A DNA stretch of 64,000 bases from Pseudomonadota bacterium (GTDB lineage: Bacteria > Pseudomonadota > Gammaproteobacteria > Xanthomonadales > Xanthomonadaceae). Numbering within the stretch: position 1 is the stretch's first letter; each line of letters opens with the position of its first letter. Positions 33,415-42,317 of this stretch are shown piece by piece. The notes under the pieces were generated by a model that saw only the letters and a program-made list of their open reading frames with translations, searched no databases and was not told the origin of the DNA. Made by a program: the position numbers and the translations under genes. The DNA is taken from the NCBI GenBank assembly GCA_018241125.1, contig JAFEEL010000044.1:62001-126000 (forward strand). Reading direction: 5' to 3'.

Positions 33415-35286
33415 ATGCCCCTGATCACCTTGCAGAACGTCCACTTCGGCGTCGGCGGCCCGGCGCTGCTTGACGACGTCGTGCTCGCCGTCGAGGCCAA
33501 CGAACGCGTCTGCGTGGTCGGGCGCAACGGTGCCGGCAAGTCCACGTTGCTGCGCTTGCTGGATCGGCAGATCGTGCCCGACGACGGCCAGATTCGTTTT
33601 TCCGACGGCCTGCGCGTGGGCCGGCTGGCTCAGGAAGTGCCGGGCGGCACCGACGGCAGCGTGTTCGACGTGGTCGCCGATGGCCTGGGCGAACTGGGCC
33701 ACTGGCTGGCCGAGTTCCACCGCATCAGCCATGCCGAGCCCATCGATACCGCTGCGCTGGCGCAGGTGCAGGCGAAAATCGAGCGCGCCAACGGTTGGGA
33801 CCTCGACCGCCGCGTCACCCAGGTGATCGGCAAGCTCGACTTGCCGGAAGACGAAGCGTTCGCCTCGTTGTCCGGTGGCATGAAGCGTCGCGTGCTGCTG
33901 GCGCGCGCGCTGGTCGCCGAACCGGATGTACTGTTGCTCGACGAGCCGACCAACCACCTCGACATCGCCTCGATCGACTGGCTGGAAGACTTCCTGCGCG
34001 GGTTTCGCGGCGCCATCGTGTTCGTCACCCACGACCGCCGCTTCCTGCGCGCGCTGGCCACGCGCATCGTCGAGATCGATCGCGGCCAGGTCAGCAGTTG
34101 GCCGGGCGATTACGACAACTACCTGCGTCGCCGCGAGGAGCGCGCGCACGCGCAGGCGCAGGAGAACGCGCGCTTCGACAAGCTGCTGGCGCAAGAAGAA
34201 GTGTGGATCCGGCAGGGCATCAAGGCCCGCCGCACCCGCGACGAGGGCCGCGTGCGCCGATTGGAAGCCATGCGCCGGCAACGCGCGCAGCGGCGCGAGC
34301 AAGTCGGCACGGTCAAGCTGGCCGCACTCGACACGCAGGCGTCGGGCAAGAAGGTGATCCAGGCCGACGCGGTGGCGTTCGCCTACGCTGGCCACGCCAT
34401 CGTGCGCGGGTTTTCCACCACCATCCTGCGCGGCGACCGCATCGGCCTGATCGGCCCCAACGGCGTCGGCAAGACCACGCTGATCGGCTTGCTGCTCGGC
34501 CAGCTTGCGCCGCAAGCCGGCGAGGTGAAGCTCGGCACGAACCTGCAAGTGGCGTATTTCGACCAGCACCGCGCCGCACTGCGCGAAGACTGGAACGCAC
34601 TGGACAACGTCTCGGAAGGCTTGGAGTTCATCGAAACCAACGGCGGGCGCAAGCACGTGCTCGCCTATTTGCAGGATTTCCTGTTCACGCCCGAGCGCGC
34701 GCGCGCGCCGATCACGCGGTTGTCCGGCGGCGAGCGCAACCGCCTGCTGCTCGCCAAACTCTTCGCGCAACCGTCCAACCTGCTGGTGATGGACGAGCCG
34801 ACCAACGATCTGGATGTGGAAACGCTGGAGTTGCTCGAAGAATTACTGGCCGACTATCCCGGCACGCTGCTGCTGGTCAGCCACGACCGCGAGTTCCTCG
34901 ATCGGGTGGTGACCGGCACGCTGGCGTTCGAGGGCGACGGGCGCATCGGCGAATACGTCGGCGGTTACTCGGATTGGCTGCGCCAGCGCCCGGTCGCGCC
35001 AGCGGTCGTCACGGCGCTGGCCCCGCAAGCCGCGGCTGCCGCGCAACCATCCACCCCGACCGCGCGGCGACGGCTCAGCTTCAAGCAGCAGCGTGAGCTG
35101 GAACAACTGCCGTCGCGCATCGAAGCGTTGGAGGCGCAGATCGCCGTGCGCACGGCGGCGATGCAGGGCCCCGACTTCTATCGCAGTGCTGCGGCGACGA
35201 TCGTCGCGGCCAATGCCGAACTCGCCACATGCCAAGCCGAACTGGACGCTGCGTACGCCCGCTGGATGGAACTGGAAGGCGGCTAG
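33415..35286 (+). CDS. uup: ABC-F family ATPase, Uup type
   Basis: 623 residues from the ATG at 33415 (a GTG at 33406 is inside the repeat). Two ABC cassettes: Walker A GRNGAGKST and GPNGVGKTT, signatures LSGGMKRR and LSGGERNR, Walker B LLLDEPTNHLD and LVMDEPTNDLD. The C-terminal domain (RRLSFKQQRELEQLPSRIEA) is the Uup coiled coil that binds DNA. No membrane domain, so it is a soluble ABC-F protein acting on ribosomes or branched DNA intermediates. E. coli uup mutants show altered transposon excision. Confidence 0.94.
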   Translation: MPLITLQNVHFGVGGPALLDDVVLAVEANERVCVVGRNGAGKSTLLRLLDRQIVPDDGQIRFSDGLRVGRLAQEVPGGTDGSVFDVVADGLGELGHWLAEFHRISHAEPIDTAALAQVQAKIERANGWDLDRRVTQVIGKLDLPEDEAFASLSGGMKRRVLLARALVAEPDVLLLDEPTNHLDIASIDWLEDFLRGFRGAIVFVTHDRRFLRALATRIVEIDRGQVSSWPGDYDNYLRRREERAHAQAQENARFDKLLAQEEVWIRQGIKARRTRDEGRVRRLEAMRRQRAQRREQVGTVKLAALDTQASGKKVIQADAVAFAYAGHAIVRGFSTTILRGDRIGLIGPNGVGKTTLIGLLLGQLAPQAGEVKLGTNLQVAYFDQHRAALREDWNALDNVSEGLEFIETNGGRKHVLAYLQDFLFTPERARAPITRLSGGERNRLLLAKLFAQPSNLLVMDEPTNDLDVETLELLEELLADYPGTLLLVSHDREFLDRVVTGTLAFEGDGRIGEYVGGYSDWLRQRPVAPAVVTALAPQAAAAAQPSTPTARRRLSFKQQRELEQLPSRIEALEAQIAVRTAAMQGPDFYRSAAATIVAANAELATCQAELDAAYARWMELEGG

Positions 35287-35518
35287 CGCCGATGCTGCGC
35301 CGCAGCAGCAAAGGCATGGATTTCATTGCAATTTCGCTCGCATTGCGGGCCGACTTGCACTACACTCCGCCCGCTGGCGTTGCAGGTCACTGTAGATCGT
35401 GACCCGATGCGTGTCTGATCGACCGATCCGCTCCATCGTCTCCATCGATGTACTCCTTGCATGACCAGTACCACCGGCCGGCGACGGCCAATCAAGACAG
35501 CAAGTATCAGGAGTTTTT

Positions 35519-35728
35519 ATGTCGGATCGTCAGATGGGCACCGTGAAGTGGTTCAACGATGCCAAGGGTTTCGGTTTCATCGCCCGCGAGAACGGTGAGG
35601 ACGTGTTCGTGCACTTCCGCGCCATCCAGGGCACTGGCTTCAAGAGCCTCAAGGAAGGCCAGAAGGTCAGCTTCAAGGTCGTGCAGGGCCAGAAGGGCCT
35701 GCAGGCGGAGGAAGTGACGCCGATGTAA
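35519..35728 (+). CDS. Cold-shock protein, CspA family
   Basis: 69 residues. RNP1 is KGFGFI and RNP2 is VFVHF, both intact; [17 protein letters not shown] is the typical opening. It binds single-stranded RNA and DNA as an RNA chaperone. The start could be the ATG at 35519 (preceded by AGGAG) or the internal ATG at 35534; the Shine-Dalgarno favours the first. A 232-bp gap precedes it, long enough for the structured leader seen in cold-shock genes, with TTGCACTACACT near 35355 as a possible -10 region. A strong terminator follows. Confidence 0.95.
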   Translation: MSDRQMGTVKWFNDAKGFGFIARENGEDVFVHFRAIQGTGFKSLKEGQKVSFKVVQGQKGLQAEEVTPM

Positions 35729-35758
35729 TCCTTGGCGCGCTCACGCGCCAGAAGACTC

Positions 35759-35789
35759 GAACCCGGAGCGGTCACGCTCCGGGTTTTTT
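35759..35789 (+). terminator. Rho-independent terminator of the cold-shock gene
   Basis: ACCCGGAGCG and CGCTCCGGGT pair across GTCA, followed by a run of six T. It lies 30 bp after the cold-shock stop codon and is a textbook intrinsic terminator. Confidence 0.93.
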
Positions 35790-35878
35790 ATTGCGCGCCT
35801 GCTTTACTGCGCGCCTGCGGCAGCAATGAGCTGTGCGCGGCTGGATACGACGAGGACTCGGTTGCCGCCCATGTGTGC

Positions 35879-36304
35879 TCAATGTGTTGGATGCGCTCGG
35901 CAACCGGCATCCACGCCGACGCGCGCGCCGACGGCGATGCCGTCCACATCGCGCTGGTTGACGATCACCTTGCGGCCATCGTCCATCTGCACGTAGATGT
36001 CGAAACCGACGGCGGATTTCGTCGCCGGCGGCTTGCCGTCGGACAACACGCCGGCGAGCACGCCGCCTTGCAAGGCTTGGCTGGCGGCCTTGGCGCCGCC
36101 GCGATCGACGATGCGCACGACCGCGCCGTCGCCGGGCGCACAGCGCTGCGCGGGCGCAGGCTTTGGCGAGGTTTGCTGAGATGCCGGGGACGGCGCTTCA
36201 CCGGGCACCGCTGGCGGCCGATACGGGCGCGATTCCCGGCTGGCGCAGGCGGCCAGCAGCAACCCCAAGGCGACCAGGGCGCTGGCGCGCAACGAGGGCG
36301 CCAT
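35879..36304 (-). CDS. Putative lipoprotein with glycine-rich C-terminal half
   Basis: 141 residues from the ATG at 36304. ASALVALGLLLAACASRES is a lipoprotein signal with lipobox LAAC. A proline-rich linker (YRPPAVPGEAPSPASQQT) follows. The C-terminal 75 residues (GAVVRIVDRGGAKAASQALQ, then VGFDIYVQMDDGRKVIVNQR and VGARV) resemble outer-membrane SlyB/glycine-zipper lipoproteins, but the glycine zipper is weak. Its start overlaps the cytochrome gene stop by one base, so the two are co-translated. Function unknown. Confidence 0.72.
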   Translation of the reverse strand: MAPSLRASALVALGLLLAACASRESRPYRPPAVPGEAPSPASQQTSPKPAPAQRCAPGDGAVVRIVDRGGAKAASQALQGGVLAGVLSDGKPPATKSAVGFDIYVQMDDGRKVIVNQRDVDGIAVGARVGVDAGCRAHPTH

Positions 36305-36708
36305 CAGTTCCTGAACTCGGAATGACAGGATTTGCATTCGTGATCGATCTTGGTCATCGCCGCGCCCAACGACGGACAATCGTCCGGCGGGGCGGCGATG
36401 GCCGCATCCAGTGCGGCGCGGAAGTTGCTGGCCTTCTGGCGGAAGTCGGCATCCTTGCCCACCGGCAGGAAGATCGGTTCCAGGTCGTTGGACAACATGC
36501 GCAGCACTTGCAGGTGCGGCAGGTTGTCGGTGCTCGCGCAGCGGTTGGCCTTGACGTTGGCGTCGAGCGCGTCCCTGTGGAAGGCCTGCATGTGCATCAG
36601 CACGCTGGTCATGTGCGGCCCGCTGCGCAGCGCACTCATCGCCATCACCGTGCCGATGACGCCCAGAACCAGACCCAAGGCAAGGGAAATCAGGACGGCG
36701 CGACGCAT
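36304..36708 (-). CDS. Membrane-anchored cytochrome c'-like protein
   Basis: 134 residues. MRRAVLISLALGLVLGVIGT is a hydrophobic N-terminus, either anchor or signal. The rest is helical and ends in HECKSCHSEFRN, a CXXCH haem c site at the extreme C-terminus, the position used by four-helix-bundle cytochromes c' and c556. Such proteins bind NO or carry electrons in the periplasm. Proximity to nitrate respiration genes makes NO handling possible, but that is inference. It is the first gene of a pair with the lipoprotein downstream. Confidence 0.8.
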   Translation of the reverse strand: MRRAVLISLALGLVLGVIGTVMAMSALRSGPHMTSVLMHMQAFHRDALDANVKANRCASTDNLPHLQVLRMLSNDLEPIFLPVGKDADFRQKASNFRAALDAAIAAPPDDCPSLGAAMTKIDHECKSCHSEFRN

Positions 36709-36783
36709 GCGACCTCCAGCGGCAACGGGATGGCGAAGGCCCGCACGATATCATGCCGACCGTTCACCACTGCCGCGCCACCC

Positions 36784-37596
36784 ATGGAATCAATCGCCCG
36801 CATCTACCGTGAACGCTTGGCCGGCATCGATCGCCTGTACGGTGCCGGCGCGGCGTTGCGCCTGCACGAGCGCCATGTGGCCGTGATCGGCTTAGGCGGC
36901 GTGGGCTCGTGGGTGGTCGAGGCGCTGGCACGCAGTGGGGTGGGGCAGTTGACCCTGATCGATGCCGACGACATCTGCCTGTCCAACACCAACCGGCAAC
37001 TGCACGCCCTCGATGGCCAGTACGGGCGCGCCAAGGCGGCGGTGCTGGCCGAACGCGCGCGGGCGATCAACCCGTGCATGCAGGTCGAGCCGCTGGTCGA
37101 GTTCCTCGTCGCGGGCAACATGGACGCGATCCTCGCCCGTGGTTTCGACCTGGTGATCGACGCCTGCGACAGCCTGCGCAGCAAGATCGAGCTGATTGCC
37201 GCCTGCAAGCGCCGCAAGATCGGGCTGATCGTTTCCGGCTCGGCTGGCGGGCGCACCGATCCGACCCTGGTGCGCGTGCGCGACTTGTCGCGCACCGAGC
37301 ACGACGCGATGCTTGCGCTGGTGCGAAAAAAGCTGCGCGCCGAGCACCGATTCCCGCGCAATCCGGAGCGTTACTTCGGCATCCCGGCGGTGTATTCGCT
37401 GGAGAATGTTAACTACCCGCAGGCCGACGGCAGCGTCTGCGGCCAGCGTCCCGTCCTCGGGCCCGACGCCGCGCTCAAGCTCGACTGCGGCGGTGGCCTG
37501 GGCGCGGCCACGCACGTCACCGGCGCGTTCGCATTCGCGGCCGCTGCAAGGGCGATGGCGGTGTTGCTCAGGCCGGCCAAGATGGGTTGCCCGTGA
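36784..37596 (+). CDS. tcdA: tRNA threonylcarbamoyladenosine dehydratase
   Basis: 270 residues from the ATG at 36784, matching E. coli TcdA/CsdL (about 268). The ATP-binding motif VAVIGLGGVGSWVVEALARS, LIDADDICLSNTNRQ and the catalytic region VIDACDSLRSKIELIAAC identify this ThiF/E1-like branch. It cyclises t6A at position 37 of ANN-decoding tRNAs to ct6A. Its stop lies 107 bp before the nucleotide cyclase operon, with no terminator visible, so read-through is possible. Confidence 0.95.
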   Translation: MESIARIYRERLAGIDRLYGAGAALRLHERHVAVIGLGGVGSWVVEALARSGVGQLTLIDADDICLSNTNRQLHALDGQYGRAKAAVLAERARAINPCMQVEPLVEFLVAGNMDAILARGFDLVIDACDSLRSKIELIAACKRRKIGLIVSGSAGGRTDPTLVRVRDLSRTEHDAMLALVRKKLRAEHRFPRNPERYFGIPAVYSLENVNYPQADGSVCGQRPVLGPDAALKLDCGGGLGAATHVTGAFAFAAAARAMAVLLRPAKMGCP

Positions 37597-37703
37597 GGCG
37601 GCGCCGGCACGCCCGCGCGGCCACGGATGCACGGTTGCGGAATTCCTAACCACCGTTTTGCCAGAATGCCGCGCCGGCGGCTGTGCCGCGTTCGCTGCAA
37701 TCC

Positions 37704-38633
37704 ATGAATACAAGAATCACGCCCGGCGCCGCAGGGCAGGCTGATGAGGCGGTACTGTTTGCCGACGTTTCCGGTAGTACCCGTCTGTACGAAACACTGG
37801 GGGACGAGGCGGCACTGCGAGTGATGCGCGCCGTGATCGACCAGTCCGTGCGCAGGATCGACCAATACGGTGGCCGTCTGATCAAGACCATCGGCGATGA
37901 AGTGATGTGCTGGTTTCCGGAAGCGGCTGCGGCCGCGCGCGCCGCCATCGCCATGCAACAGGACATTGACACCGACCCTCGTGCGCACGGATCGGGCCTG
38001 CGCATCGGGCTGTGCGCCGGACCCATGCAACACCGCGACGGGGACGTCTTCGGCGATACGGTCAACACCGCCGCGCGGCTGACGGCGCTGGCGACCAAGG
38101 GCGCCATCGTCACCAGTCGCGCCACGTTCGAATGCATGGGCACGAACGAGTTCGGCATGCGCAGCCTCGGCGCGCACCGCGTATCGGGCAAGGCGCAGGC
38201 GCTCGATTGCGTGGAGTTGTTGTGGTCGGATCAGGGTTTGACGATGGGTGCCCCCGCTGCCGCGCCGGCATCGGCGCAAGGGCTGCATCTGCAATGGCAT
38301 GGGACGGACGTGTGGTTGCGAGCCGGCGACTCGTTGAAAGTCGGGCGTCAGGAGGGCTGCGGTATCCGCATCGACGACCCCAGGGTCTCCAAGGCGCATG
38401 TGATCATCGCGTCGAGTACCGGCAATTTCACCGTGGCCGATCAGAGCACCCATGGCACGACGCTGCGTGTCGACGGACAGCCAGCGCTGCTGCTGCGCAG
38501 GGAAAAGACGCTGCTGCTCGGGCAGGGGCAAATCGTGCTGGGGCCGCTGGATGTCGTCGATCCACTGCGCACGCTGCGCTATTGCGTGACCGAGGTGGCT
38601 ACCGAGGTGCCGATGCGCGGGAGCCCAGCTTGA
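37704..38633 (+). CDS. Class III nucleotide cyclase with C-terminal FHA domain
   Basis: 309 residues from the ATG at 37704 (a GTG at 37683 is possible). Cyclase domain 15-175: metal ligands D21 (LFADVSGSTRLYE) and D65 (TIGDEVMCWF), purine-selecting K61, transition-state N121 and R125 (FGDTVNTAARL). All look intact for a soluble homodimeric cyclase. FHA domain about 205-285: GR at 214-215 (LKVGRQEGCGIRIDD), S229/H232 (VSKAHVII) and STHGT near 248-252, the phosphothreonine-binding residues. Its stop overlaps the kinase start by one base. The neighbouring kinase could therefore create the phosphopeptide its FHA reads. Confidence 0.9.
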   Translation: MNTRITPGAAGQADEAVLFADVSGSTRLYETLGDEAALRVMRAVIDQSVRRIDQYGGRLIKTIGDEVMCWFPEAAAAARAAIAMQQDIDTDPRAHGSGLRIGLCAGPMQHRDGDVFGDTVNTAARLTALATKGAIVTSRATFECMGTNEFGMRSLGAHRVSGKAQALDCVELLWSDQGLTMGAPAAAPASAQGLHLQWHGTDVWLRAGDSLKVGRQEGCGIRIDDPRVSKAHVIIASSTGNFTVADQSTHGTTLRVDGQPALLLRREKTLLLGQGQIVLGPLDVVDPLRTLRYCVTEVATEVPMRGSPA

Positions 38634-39511
38634 TGACCGATCTCCGATCCGGGGGTGTCGGCACGGATCTGCATGCCGGCGCAAAAGTGCCGTGGACGCA
38701 CGCGCCGGAGCTGACCGTGCTGGAGCAGGTGTATGGCTCGCCGACCACCGGGCGCACGGTTTTCAAGGTGGTCGATGCGCGGGTGGGCCTGACCTACGCG
38801 CTCAAGGTCGTCGAGCTGCGTGGCGGGCAGGATGCGCGGGCGGTCGAGCGCGAGGTCGTGGCCTTCAACCGGCTCGCACTGCTGCCCGATCGGCTGCCGC
38901 GTGTGCGCGCCATCGAGCAATCCGGGCCGCGCTGTTTCGTATTGATGGACTGGATGGAAGGCTCGACGCTGGATCGCTATACGGGCGGTGCGCCAGTACG
39001 AACACCCAGTGAACTGGCGATGCGCTTGCGCGTGGTCGGCGAACTGTGTGCGACCGTGGCGGCGTTGCACGACAAGCGCATGGCGCACCGCGACCTGAAG
39101 CCGCAGAACGTGGTCGTGCGCGACACGTCCGACCCATCCCGCGGCGTGGCCGTGCTCGATCTGGGCTTGGCGACGCAGACGCGCGCCAATTGGGAAGGCA
39201 GCGATGGCTACGCGGCGCCCGAACAGGCGGGGTTTCGGCAGTGGAGCCTTTCGCCGCGCACGGATGTGTTCGCGGTTGGGCAACTGCTCGCCTTTGCGAT
39301 CGCCGGCAAGCCGTTGCCGCTACGGCCCGCGTCCGACTTGCGGCACTGGGAGCAGGATGCAGGCGAAATGCTGCAAGGGACGGTTGGACTGTCGTTGCCC
39401 GAACCCCTGCGGCGCTGCGTGCGCCAGTGCACGGCGCTGGTGCCGGAACATCGCCCCGGGAACTTGAACGCGGTGCGCCACGCACTGCGCGAACTGAGCA
39501 AGGGCCGTTGA
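38633..39511 (+). CDS. Hanks-type Ser/Thr protein kinase (soluble)
   Basis: 292 residues. Kinase motifs: K58 (TYALKVVEL), E72 or E74 of VEREVVAF, catalytic loop HRDLKPQN at 152-159, DLG (176-178) in place of DFG, and GYAAPEQ (APE 195-197). The glycine loop is degenerate (YGSPTTGRTVFKV). No transmembrane or PASTA region, so cytoplasmic. The activation segment is short (LATQTRANWEGSDGYAAPEQ). ATG overlaps the cyclase stop; the helicase starts 4 bp after the kinase stop. It probably phosphorylates the cyclase-FHA protein, the helicase or the last protein of the unit. Confidence 0.92.
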   Translation: MTDLRSGGVGTDLHAGAKVPWTHAPELTVLEQVYGSPTTGRTVFKVVDARVGLTYALKVVELRGGQDARAVEREVVAFNRLALLPDRLPRVRAIEQSGPRCFVLMDWMEGSTLDRYTGGAPVRTPSELAMRLRVVGELCATVAALHDKRMAHRDLKPQNVVVRDTSDPSRGVAVLDLGLATQTRANWEGSDGYAAPEQAGFRQWSLSPRTDVFAVGQLLAFAIAGKPLPLRPASDLRHWEQDAGEMLQGTVGLSLPEPLRRCVRQCTALVPEHRPGNLNAVRHALRELSKGR

Positions 39512-39515
39512 CCCG

Positions 39516-42317
39516 ATGAAGCTGATTCCTCTCGATGAGCGCTTGCTGGTGGCGCCGCCGTGCCCGCAGGTGAGCGTGCCGACCAAGGTGCTGATCTGCC
39601 GCAACGAGCACAAAGATCAGCGCGATCCGTGGCCGAACGGCCAGACGCCGACGTGGGAGGCCATCTGTGCTGATCTCGACAAGAGCCGTTCGGCGTATTG
39701 CATCCGGACACAGAAGGATGGTCGCGACGTCATCGAGTTCCAGGCCGGGTACCTGCTGGTTCGCGCCATCTTTTCGCGCAATACCGACGGCGACGGCTAT
39801 CTGTTGCGCCTGCTCGGAGTTCGGCTGGCGAACGGGGCTGACCGCAAGCGCCTGCTCGTGGGTGGAATTGCCCTGCGTCACTCGGGGATATGGGTCGATT
39901 CCTTGCGGACTCTCGGGCGATTCGGACCGGAAGGTTCGGCGCAGGCCCTCATGGCGGGTGTGCCGGTTGCCGAGCGAGGAGCGGCAGACGGTGAGCGGGA
40001 TGAATCGACGGTCGACGAAGCCCCGCCGATGGCCGGTGCCGAGTCCGAATTGCTCGAATCGCTCGACCTGTTCGTCGAGGCCGAGCACGAGCTGGAGCAA
40101 CTCAAGGCCAGCCAGCAGGGGCAGTATGCCTACTATGCGGTGACCACCTTGCCGGGGAGTCGTCGCCTGCAGACGCAAGTACGTTTGTCCGTGGTCGAGG
40201 CCGATTGGCAGCGCTTGTCGGCCCTGCCCGCGCCGCCGGGCATGATCGCGGTCGCGAGCGAGTTCGGCGAGCCGGTGATCCTGGGCGTGGAAGGCTTGCA
40301 GCGCCAAGCCGATGCGTGTTTCTTGCTCGCCAGTTGTGCTCGTCAGGGCGGGCGGCTGGCGTTGCCCGACAACGGTACGTTCACGGCAGCGGCGCTGGAC
40401 GTGCAAAAGCGCGTCCGCATGGGTGTGGCGGCGCAGTTGCGCGACCGCTCGGCGGCCAATCCGTGGTTGGTTCAGGTCGCGGCGCGCACCGCGAACCTGC
40501 CGGACTTCGCGTGCGGCTCGTCACGCGAGTCCACCGGGCTGGACGGTCTCAATCGGTCGCAACGCGATGCCGTCACGCGCGGCCTGGCTTCGCCGGATGT
40601 GATGTTGGTTCTTGGCCCGCCGGGAACCGGCAAGACCACGGTGATCTACAACTGGGTGAATCAATTCGTGCGGACTGGTTTGCGGGTTCTGGTTGCCTCA
40701 CAGAACAACAAGGCGGTCGACAATGTGCTCGAGCGGCTTGCCCGCGACAAGGCGTTGACCTGCGTGCGGCTGGGTGACGAAAAGCGGGTCTCGTCGGGCC
40801 TCGCGGATCTGCTGATCGACAACCGCGCGGTCGAGTTGCAACGGCAGTTGCTGGCTGGATCGCGGCAGGGGCGAGAAGGCCTGCGCGATCTGCACGCGCG
40901 GGTGCAAGCCGACCCTGACCACGCCGTGCAGCCGCCCGCTTGCGACGCGAATGAGCACCCGGCGTGGCCGTGCGTCGATCCGCAGCTGCAAAGCGAGCTC
41001 GCCGGTGCGGACGCTGCCTGCGCCGCGACGGCGAGCGAGTTGGCGCGAGTCGTTGACCAACTCAAGGCGCTGCGCTCGCGACGTGGGCCGATCGCTTGGT
41101 TGCAATGGCCCTGGCGGTGGTGGGTGGGGCGGCGCGAGGCGCCATTGCGTACCCGCGCGAACCACCTGGAAGACGCACGAAACTCGATTTGCGGGCGGAT
41201 CGGCCACGCTCTGGCCGAGGCGCTGCAGGTCGTCGACGACTGGCAGACTACGCTGGACGGTTGTCGGCAAGAGGATCTGTATCCGCTGCTCATCGATCTG
41301 GTCGACGTGGTCGGCGCCACCTGCATCGGCATCAACTCCAAGCCGTGGTTCCGGGACGAGCGATTCGACGTGGCGATCGTCGATGAAGCCGGGCAAATCC
41401 AGTTGCACAACCTGATGGTGCCGTTGTCGAAGGCGCCCAAAGCCATCTTGGTGGGTGACCACAAGCAGCTTCCGCCGGTGGTTGCCGACGAGCTGATCGC
41501 GGAAGTGGAATCACGCGCCGAGGCGCTGGTATCCGACGTGGATTCGGAATTGCTGCGCAAGAGCTGGTTCGAGTGCGCCTGGGATGCATTGCCGGCCAGC
41601 CGCCGCGCCATGCTCGACACCCAGTTTCGTTGCCCATCGGCGATCAGTGATTTCATATCCGCAGCGTTCTACGAAGGCAACTACTACGCCGGCGAGGCGA
41701 TGCAGGGCAGGCAGCCGATCGACCCGATCTTCCGCAGCACGATGGTGTTCGTCGATACATCCGACCTGTCGCCGGCGCAGCGCGCCGAAAGCAGTCGCCG
41801 GGTCGATGGCCGGCAGGACGTGGCGGGCAATCGTGCGGAAACCGAATTGGTGGCGTGCGTGCTGGACTGGTTGTGCCGCAAGCATGCCGACTGCGCGCAG
41901 GCCGGCGAGATCGGCGTCATCGTGCCGTACAAGAATCATGTTGCGGAAATCCACAGACGGCTGGAGAAAGATCGCAAAGCGGGAAAGCTCGCCACCTTGC
42001 GCACTCCTATCGGCGAGTTGGTGGCGTCGGTGGACAGCTATCAGGGCCAGGAGCGCGACGTCATCGTGTTCGCGTTCTCGCGCTCCAATCCGCGCGGCGC
42101 GGTCGGCTTCCTTGCCGACTGGCGCCGCCTGAACGTGGCCATGACCCGCACGAAGCGCCAGTTGATCATGATCGGCGACTTGAGCACGCTCACCGGCCCG
42201 GCACGCGCGGATGGGCCCGACGTGAAGTTCAAGCGTGCGATGGGCCTGCTGCACGAGCATCTGGCCCGAGCAGGCCAGATCGTGCCGTCTCGACGGTTGC
42301 CGGGGATGCTGCAATGA
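39516..42317 (+). CDS. Superfamily 1 helicase/ATPase with large N-terminal region
   Basis: 933 residues. The N-terminal 340 residues are of no recognised family. Motif I GPPGTGKT is at 367-374, motif Ia VLVASQNNKAVDNVLERL, motif II DEAGQ from D623, motif III GDHKQLPP, motif IV region FRCPSAISDFIS, motif V SYQGQERDVI and motif VI RLNVAMTRTK at 871-880. About 250 residues lie between motifs Ia and II, with a WLQWPWRWWVGRRE aromatic patch. The motif set resembles Upf1-like SF1B helicases that act on RNA or DNA. Four-bp gap to the kinase and 4-bp overlap (ATGA) with the next gene. Confidence 0.9.
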   Translation: MKLIPLDERLLVAPPCPQVSVPTKVLICRNEHKDQRDPWPNGQTPTWEAICADLDKSRSAYCIRTQKDGRDVIEFQAGYLLVRAIFSRNTDGDGYLLRLLGVRLANGADRKRLLVGGIALRHSGIWVDSLRTLGRFGPEGSAQALMAGVPVAERGAADGERDESTVDEAPPMAGAESELLESLDLFVEAEHELEQLKASQQGQYAYYAVTTLPGSRRLQTQVRLSVVEADWQRLSALPAPPGMIAVASEFGEPVILGVEGLQRQADACFLLASCARQGGRLALPDNGTFTAAALDVQKRVRMGVAAQLRDRSAANPWLVQVAARTANLPDFACGSSRESTGLDGLNRSQRDAVTRGLASPDVMLVLGPPGTGKTTVIYNWVNQFVRTGLRVLVASQNNKAVDNVLERLARDKALTCVRLGDEKRVSSGLADLLIDNRAVELQRQLLAGSRQGREGLRDLHARVQADPDHAVQPPACDANEHPAWPCVDPQLQSELAGADAACAATASELARVVDQLKALRSRRGPIAWLQWPWRWWVGRREAPLRTRANHLEDARNSICGRIGHALAEALQVVDDWQTTLDGCRQEDLYPLLIDLVDVVGATCIGINSKPWFRDERFDVAIVDEAGQIQLHNLMVPLSKAPKAILVGDHKQLPPVVADELIAEVESRAEALVSDVDSELLRKSWFECAWDALPASRRAMLDTQFRCPSAISDFISAAFYEGNYYAGEAMQGRQPIDPIFRSTMVFVDTSDLSPAQRAESSRRVDGRQDVAGNRAETELVACVLDWLCRKHADCAQAGEIGVIVPYKNHVAEIHRRLEKDRKAGKLATLRTPIGELVASVDSYQGQERDVIVFAFSRSNPRGAVGFLADWRRLNVAMTRTKRQLIMIGDLSTLTGPARADGPDVKFKRAMGLLHEHLARAGQIVPSRRLPGMLQ

